This document shows positions 58,008-64,000 of a stretch of 64,000 nucleotides of DNA, piece after piece; the stretch's first letter is position 1; every line of letters starts with the position of its first letter. A program made the position numbers and the translations under genes. The notes under the pieces were generated by a model. That model saw only the letters and a program-made list of their open reading frames with translations. It had not been told where the DNA came from and ran no database searches. Source of the DNA: Daucus carota subsp. sativus (lineage: Eukaryota; Streptophyta; Magnoliopsida; Apiales; Apiaceae); contig NC_030383.2 in NCBI RefSeq assembly GCF_001625215.2, positions 48,852,380-48,916,379 of the forward strand. The letters run 5' to 3'.

Positions 58008-59666
58008 AACAATTATATCCCATAGAGCAACTGAGGATTCCAAATATCCAAACATTGTGTCAATAATTCTACTATATTGTTCATGCAGCTTAGAAAGTTT
58101 AAAGGAAATTCTATAGCCTGAGGCCTCTTTCTTCTTGTATAAAATATGGTTAAATATGCAAATCAAATACCTCTCCAGAAATAAGAAATTGAAAAATAAA
58201 TAAGTCATGTTAAACAATTATGTGCTGCATATGTTGAGTCTGTCGGTCTGCATTCTGGTTTTATACACTTTTCTTAGTTTCTGTGCCCAATACAAATGTA
58301 TATATCTCAAAGGGACGGAGGGAGTATACTTTGAGGTGCAGTGGGAAGTATGAAGAATGATTATTAAGCTTTTCTTTGATGCTTAGTTTAGCAATCCTAA
58401 TCTGTGCCTGACACTCTACAAAGATTCGGTTATCTGGATAGACTAATTAGTCAAATCTGGGTCATTTCAATTCTGATGGAGCTTATAAAATATTCTAAGC
58501 AGAGAGTAAAAGGCTATAGACTAGTAGTAATTGTATAAAGCAGTGCCAGTTTACTAGAGCCCACAGTCTTTCATTTAAGGACGGGTCCTGATCACCACCA
58601 CTGATTAGATAAAAAAATTAAAAATAAGTTATAAAATTATAAAAAATATTAAAATATATGTTGCACATTAAAATAAAATATATAAAAATGAGGGGACAGA
58701 GATAGTAAGCAACTATTTTAAAATTTTCATGCCGTAAATTAAGATTCGGAGGTAGAAAAATATTTGTCATCTTGGAAAAGTTATCTACTCCGAAAGTTGG
58801 AAAAGTTGATTTTTATGGATGCCCAACTACATAAAATATTCAAAATATGATTGACCCATAGTAACACTATAATGCTCCTCTTTTTCTTTTTTCTTTAACA
58901 TATTAACACACAATTTCCCAATAATGGAAATAACTAGGAGTTTTCTCACTTTCAAAAAACTAGGAGTAGCCTTATTCCAGCACTTTAGGGTTATATGTTT
59001 TGATTGATAAAAAAAATATCCTGATCGAAAACACCTCAAGCTATAAGTTTACAAGTTTTTCATGTCTAAAAAGGAAATGTGAGTGTCAACTGTCAAGTAT
59101 GATAATGAGAAATATTTTTTTCCCTCTTTTATGTCATCTCTAATTATAAAATTATAAATAAATTATAATAATGCACAATTTAATCACCGGCTTAAAATAT
59201 AAGAAAAATATCAATTAAAAAGAGAACTAAGAATTAATTAAAATTAATGCAAAATTATTTTAAATATAAAATATTTATTCCACCACTCAACCAAACACTT
59301 CATATCACATCACATATAATATCAAAAATTAAAAAATGATACCTTAACAAACGGGATTTAAATCCAATACCTCTTCTCAACCAAAAACGACCTGACTACT
59401 AGCGAGTGATGTGGGGGTCGACACTCATGTTGTTCATTGAGATGATTATGTGCAGTCCATTTAGGCCTCAAGGGCGTATGATAGTGTGATAAAAAGAAAT
59501 ATTAAGGATTCAAATACAATAGTCCACTTTTGAACTAGGGCAATAGCAAAACTAGAATAACAGCTCATCCATATATCATTCCCGCGGAGAAGATCTTTCC
59601 CATGAAGAGGTCGAAGTTAGATGAATAACTCTACTTTCAGCACAACAGGAATCCGGATGACAACAT
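58008..59666. other. Spacer between LYK and IMP2 genes with MITE remnants
   Basis: 3' UTR of the LYK gene to about 58220. A Stowaway right end (GGGACGGAGGGAGTA) lies at 58311-58326 with no matching left end. 59150-59395 is the second copy of the ccaccactcaaccaaacac unit. No gene supported. Confidence 0.45.
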
Positions 59667-62091
59667 TTAGAAGTCAATTCTACCTCTGGGAATTGTTTGC
59701 TCGACTTTACCAATTCTTTGTGGAGGCCATATAATGTGGGTGGCCCTTCCCTTTATTAAACCCAAAGGGACCTGCGATTGGAAAAGAAATCTCAAGTGAT
59801 TTAATTGATGACAGGGTAGCAAAGCTTCAGGAATATATATTGGAGTATTATTGTCAACTGCAACCATGTACTTGCACATGCTTAGAAAAGATACACGAAT
59901 AAAAAGTTCATTGATGGAAACTATGGGGCCGTTTGGCTGGGTTTAAAAGAAGTGACTTATTACTTAAAGTAAAAAAGTTGATTAAAAGTGAGAAGTTGAC
60001 TTAGACTTATAAGTTATTACAAGTGTTTGGACACCGTGACTTATAAGTTTTTAAGTGTTTGGATAACTTAACTTATAAGTTGGTATAGTTTCGTAATTTT
60101 GTAATAGAATTATTTGATATTTACGAAATAAATTGAAAAAAGTTTAGATTAGAGTAATATTTATATTATATAAAAAATGGTTTTTGGTTTGCTTTGTCTC
60201 ACATTTAAATGATTTATAAGTGTGTTTAAAAATTTATATAAATATTAATATATAATATTAATATATTTAAATATTTCATAAAATTGAAGACAAAAACTTA
60301 AATTAAAAAAAATCCTTATATTCAATATTTGGAACGAGATAACATAAATCAGAAGAATAAAAAATAAATAAAAACAATAGGAAGTGAAGAGGAGGAAGGA
60401 ACGGCCGAAAGAAGTTATAAGTTCAGTCCAAAAAAAACCTCGATTGGTAGCTTATTTTATCTGCTTCTTTTACCTTTTTTAAGCCCTTCACCATCATTTG
60501 CCAAACGCCTGAGAAAAGAGAGGAAGTGGGCTTCTGGGCTTAAAAGCCCAGAAGTTCCACTCCCAAACACCCACTATATCTTCTCAAGTGCATCTCATAT
60601 TTTTCATGGATAAGGAATTTTTGTTCAGCATGTTGTTTAGAGATACTTATTATAAGGCACTTGTACCAAACACGATGGCAAAATTAGCTGGTAGGCAAAG
60701 GTCTTAAGTCCTGGAAATTATCCCCCCCCCCCCCCCCCCCCCCCAAAAAAAAGTTTCTGGTTCCGCCACTACATGGAAACGTGAACATGCATAGAGAAGC
60801 ACTAACATCACCCTGTCAATCTTCACTTACATCACCAAATGGTTACTCAAATTATCTTTATGATCTTGAATATACCAAGATTACACCTTTTTTTTTTTGC
60901 CTATATACCAAGATTACACTTTTTTTGCCTACTCAATATGCTTACGACATTATTGCAGATACTTGGATCTTTTAACTTTTAACAGTTGTAACAAAACAGA
61001 GAGCAGTGCTCTTAAAACAAGATCGAGGTCATTAAAACACCTGGGTCTAGGAAAATTACAAAAGGTATGGATACTGGAAACATTACCGGGCCAATGGATT
61101 TTGAATCCAAACTAGAAGCTGAATTATCGCCTTCAACCCAACAATGTCCATCTGGAATCTTCACAGCATCATAGGAGTAAGGTGAACTGACCCAGTCACC
61201 TGGCAATGCAGTGATTCTTTTTACACATTTCTCCTTGTGATTACTGGGGGAGCTGCAAAATTTGGAAACTGTAGAGCAATCATAGATAACATGAAACTTG
61301 ACAAAAACTTCAAGTTTCAGTATGATGTGTTAAGAACCCCGAATATATCCTCCCTGAGATGGGCCAGCAAATTAAGTTTAAATATTCATGAAAAAGTGAT
61401 TGTGTTTTACAATATTTTATATCAACCAGATCTGTCAAGCTAATGCATAAATACAGATTTGCCAATCCTATCGTACTCATGAAGCATTTACAACACATAA
61501 GACTCGGAAAAATAGACCAAACATATGTTTGTTTTATTTTCTTTTCGATAATTTAAAATATGCAAACTCTAACACATCAAAATATACATGTGTTGGACCA
61601 GATGACCAATATCTTAACTCCACAAGTAACACTATTAAATACACACCCCTGACAAGAAGCTTATAATTGAATTTTTAAATAGCACAGCATGATTGCAATT
61701 ATAATTTACATTCCACTGCTGCTGCTTAAGATTAAAATGTTAACCAAAATCAGTTCTGTAATTATACCAGAAAACTACAACGTCGCCAAGTGAGAACTTG
61801 TACTTATCCAGGCACAATTTCTCCACCAATACACGGTCACCTGTGGACAAGCAAAATTAGTATATTAGTCAAAAGCATCTACCATCTGAGGTGGGTGTAA
61901 AATTAATTCCTTTGAAAGACTTAACCAGAATATGTTTTCACAGAAGTGCTCCAATGGGGATTGAAAGTTGGAGACATAGAACCACCTCGAATGGGGACAA
62001 TACTGATATAACGATCTGATATGGTAAGGCCTATAATTCCACATGTGAAGAAATTTTTGGAGACATTCCAGAGAAAATTCAGTCTTTTCAT
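59667..62091 (-). CDS. IMP2: Mitochondrial inner membrane protease subunit 2
   Basis: A 169-residue signal-peptidase-family (S26) serine protease that removes sorting signals from intermembrane-space proteins. Four exons: 61926-62091, 61768-61840, 61087-61252 and 59667-59771 (TAA). All GT-AG, frame continuous. N-terminal hydrophobic anchor about 5-24, then VPIRGGSMSPTF with nucleophile Ser38. Then VLVEKLCLDKYKFSLGDVVVF and VKRITALPGDWV with general-base Lys91. Box E is HCWVEGDNSASSLDSKSIGP, followed by VPLGLIKGRATHIIWPPQRIG. Length matches the family. Exon 1 alone codes only 55 residues and is easily missed. A Cys (residue 80) stands where relatives often have Arg, at the exon 2/3 junction. 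Intron 3 holds a MITE and a poly-C tract. Confidence 0.93.
59925..60572. mobile_element. GGGCCGTTTG-family element in IMP2 intron 3
   Basis: Left GGGGCCGTTTGGCTGGG, right CTCCCAAACACCC. ACTAT lies directly outside both ends (59920-59924, 60573-60577). At 648 bp it is the longest copy, with extra AT-rich core. Near the right end is a small palindrome ttctgggcttaaaagcccagaa. No transposase. Confidence 0.85.
60722..60744. repeat. Poly-C tract followed by poly-A
   Basis: A run of about 23 C followed by 9 A in IMP2 intron 3. It is followed by ctggttccgccact, which resembles the right end of the hAT family seen at 9833-10210. Length is error-prone in sequencing and replication. Confidence 0.85.
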
Positions 62092-63530
62092 ATCCTTAAT
62101 TCAGAAGAGTAAGTATCAAACTGAAATGGAGGATATCTGCATATAAGCGTAAATCAAATGAGAAGCGGTACTGGCATTCAATTTATGAGGGTAACATGTA
62201 AATACATATACTACTACATGTGCATCCATCAATAAAGCATGTGTTCATTGTCACTTATCAAACCGGGTTAGTACTAATGCAAGAAGCTACAAAAATGTGT
62301 CTACATGTGAAGTATTACAGCACATTTGAGAGTTATGAAGTAAAAATATAATATAAAAGCCATCATATTCTCGCCATCTAGGATGTGGTTAGGTTACAAA
62401 GTGGCTTCTACCTAATATCATATCTTATAAAGCATCCACATGACAATAGAGACAAATTATGATCCTAATACTGGTCATAACAAAAAGTATCGATACTACA
62501 TTAATTTACATTGTGCTTCATAAGAAAACATAGGATTTTAGATTATAATGGGGATTTAAGCAAGTGTCATCAATTTAGGATCTTTATTATTATTACCATC
62601 GAGGATATTCTAGAGTAGATCAGCTGTCTTACTTTCAAAGCTATATTAGGTTATTTTTTTTAACAAATATAGTAGTTTCTCTCAAAATAGAGGAAAGCAA
62701 TAGATATTAATTTTGAAAGTGAAAATTTCTATTTTTTTGTAGTTTGGTATACATTATATTTTCTCCTCCCGTGGTCGGGAAGGCATATTAGTAGTATTAT
62801 TTCTGCCGTGAATTTTGCATTTTTATCATTTAATGTGTTAATTCCATACTTTCATCTTTCTAGTTCTTGTCCTGCATCACTCCTAAAGACAGCACATATA
62901 GCACAGACCCAAATCCTCTATGCATCTCAACAATGCTGCCAAAGTGATTCACCGAACGCAATAAATTCAACCTCAGAAAATGTAAAAGTTTCCAACTTAC
63001 TACAACCTTTATAAGTTCCAATTCGAAATTGAATTAAACAAGGTATTATTACTAGAGTCCATATTAAAGATGCCAACTTCCAGTATTCATCAATGAGTAA
63101 TAAAAGGTCCGTAAAAGACCCCGGGTACATTTCTTGATTATGCTACAGGGCAAATCAATACAATTAGGATTGTTAACAACTAAGCTGAACATGATAAATG
63201 GCAACAAGGGTGAATAGACACACAAGGGAATACTGATATATCACTAATACGCAAGCAAATCGATTATTAATTTAGAGCTGATTATCGACTACCCATTGCT
63301 AATACTATAACAAAACTATAGGACAATTTTCAAGAGAATCAAATTTGTATTTGGCTAGTTGGCAATCATTTACACAATTCTAATCAGGAAGTATAAAACA
63401 GAAGATAGATACAACGTGAACTTACGTTTTTCATAGGAAGGGAAGGGAGCTTCGCATAGGATATTAGGACGTGATAGCAAACGAGGGAGATTGATTTGCA
63501 ATAAAAAAGTTATAACCCACACTTGGGCTT
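62092..63530 (-). promoter_or_regulatory. IMP2 5'-UTR intron and promoter
   Basis: Before the ATG the minus strand reads TTAAG|GAT, a possible acceptor (62095). At 63426 a strong donor AAAC|GTAAGTTC follows a CT-rich leader (ctcccttcccttcc). The intervening 1.3 kb has no coding. I infer one large 5'-UTR intron with transcription starting near 63500; an alternative start inside the interval cannot be excluded. Confidence 0.5.
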
Positions 63531-64000
63531 TTACAGCAAAAGGTGAGGGCGTTTATGAGTAAGACAGCCCATGAGAGAGGCATTTCTCTGGATATGTAAG
63601 GACTGCTTATCTATTCTTATTTTAAGAGTTTAATTCTGGACAAAATTGTATAATAAAAGAAATATTTATTTTTATAAAATAACAAATAAAATATATATAT
63701 TTTTAAAATTTATATTTAAAATATTATAAATAAATATATTTCGTAAGAAAAATAAGAACTTAATTTTTTGAAAAATTGATGGCCAAACAAACACAATATA
63801 TAATGTAATTTGTATACATTCACTTAAACCACTCATTAATAGCTGAAATTTATTTAAAAAATATTTTTATATTAGATTATAATTAATTTGATTAAATACA
63901 ATTAATCTATATATAAATATTTAAATTGAAAAATATTTTAAATATAATAGAAAGTATAAATAAGTGCATCAACAAATTCCATGAAATAAATTTTAGTATA
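63531..64000. other. AT-rich flank
   Basis: Upstream of IMP2. Very AT-rich from 63640 on, with a TE-like phrase ttgatggccaaacaaacacaat at 63776. No gene. Confidence 0.3.

Noticed and set aside
1-64000. tRNA, rRNA or CRISPR loci
   Set aside because: Scanned by eye for tRNA B-box words with a partner stem, rRNA-like GC blocks and evenly spaced repeats; none convincing. A covariance-model search could still find a small RNA.

Overview
This is a stretch of plant nuclear DNA. It is AT-rich, and its split genes have canonical GT-AG introns, apart from one GC-AG intron. It encodes plant-only families (LysM and LRR receptor kinases, PP2-B F-box, DCD/NRP, P450) and is packed with small non-autonomous transposons (Stowaway, Tourist-like, hAT, Helitron, TRIM). 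The proteins fit a eudicot. A carrot-family (Apiaceae) source is my guess, from remembered resemblance of the NRP gene to carrot B2 and of the bZIP relic to parsley CPRF2; I could not test it. I see no phage, bacterial or CRISPR sequence.

Layout. 1-1924: 5' part of CSN3 (minus), running off the left edge. 2361-3243: hAT element carrying a Stowaway. 3423-6753: relics of three unrelated genes, all on the minus strand (bZIP C-terminal half, aldo-keto reductase piece, ASF1 exon 1 with a frameshift). 6842-7862: TRIM retrotransposon with a rearranged 5' LTR and a MITE in its 3' LTR. 7868-10210: foldback-rich TE debris and a second hAT element. 10323-11963: P450 pseudogene broken by a MITE, a deletion, a frameshift and a 193-bp-arm foldback. 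12954-14759: intact NRP/B2 (DCD domain). 15982-18221: ENY2 (minus), head to head with 18591-21572, plastid M48 peptidase PGM48. 22560-23946: PP2-B F-box gene plus a decayed second copy (minus). 25035-30222: ankyrin-repeat gene (minus). 30590-44453: about 14 kb with no gene I can support, consisting of MITEs, an inverted Tourist pair, hAT, a Helitron-end array and simple repeats. 45299-49676: LRR receptor-like pseudokinase. 50323-51619: F-box/LRR gene (minus). 52189-52896: textbook small Helitron. 55953-58007: intronless LysM receptor-like pseudokinase (LYK4/5 type). 59667-62091: mitochondrial inner membrane protease subunit 2 (minus), with a probable 5'-UTR intron reaching about 63426.

The genes do not form one pathway. 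They are ordinary independent plant loci: COP9 signalosome, SAGA/TREX-2, plastoglobule and mitochondrial proteolysis, SCF adaptors, cell-surface perception. I found no convincing undescribed biological system. The most informative observations are gene-structure quirks (an ENY2 start codon split by an intron, a GC-AG intron in PGM48, a shared divergent promoter), the three-gene fragment cluster, and a transposon record with internally datable insertions, such as a filled and an empty Stowaway site in neighbouring Helitron copies.
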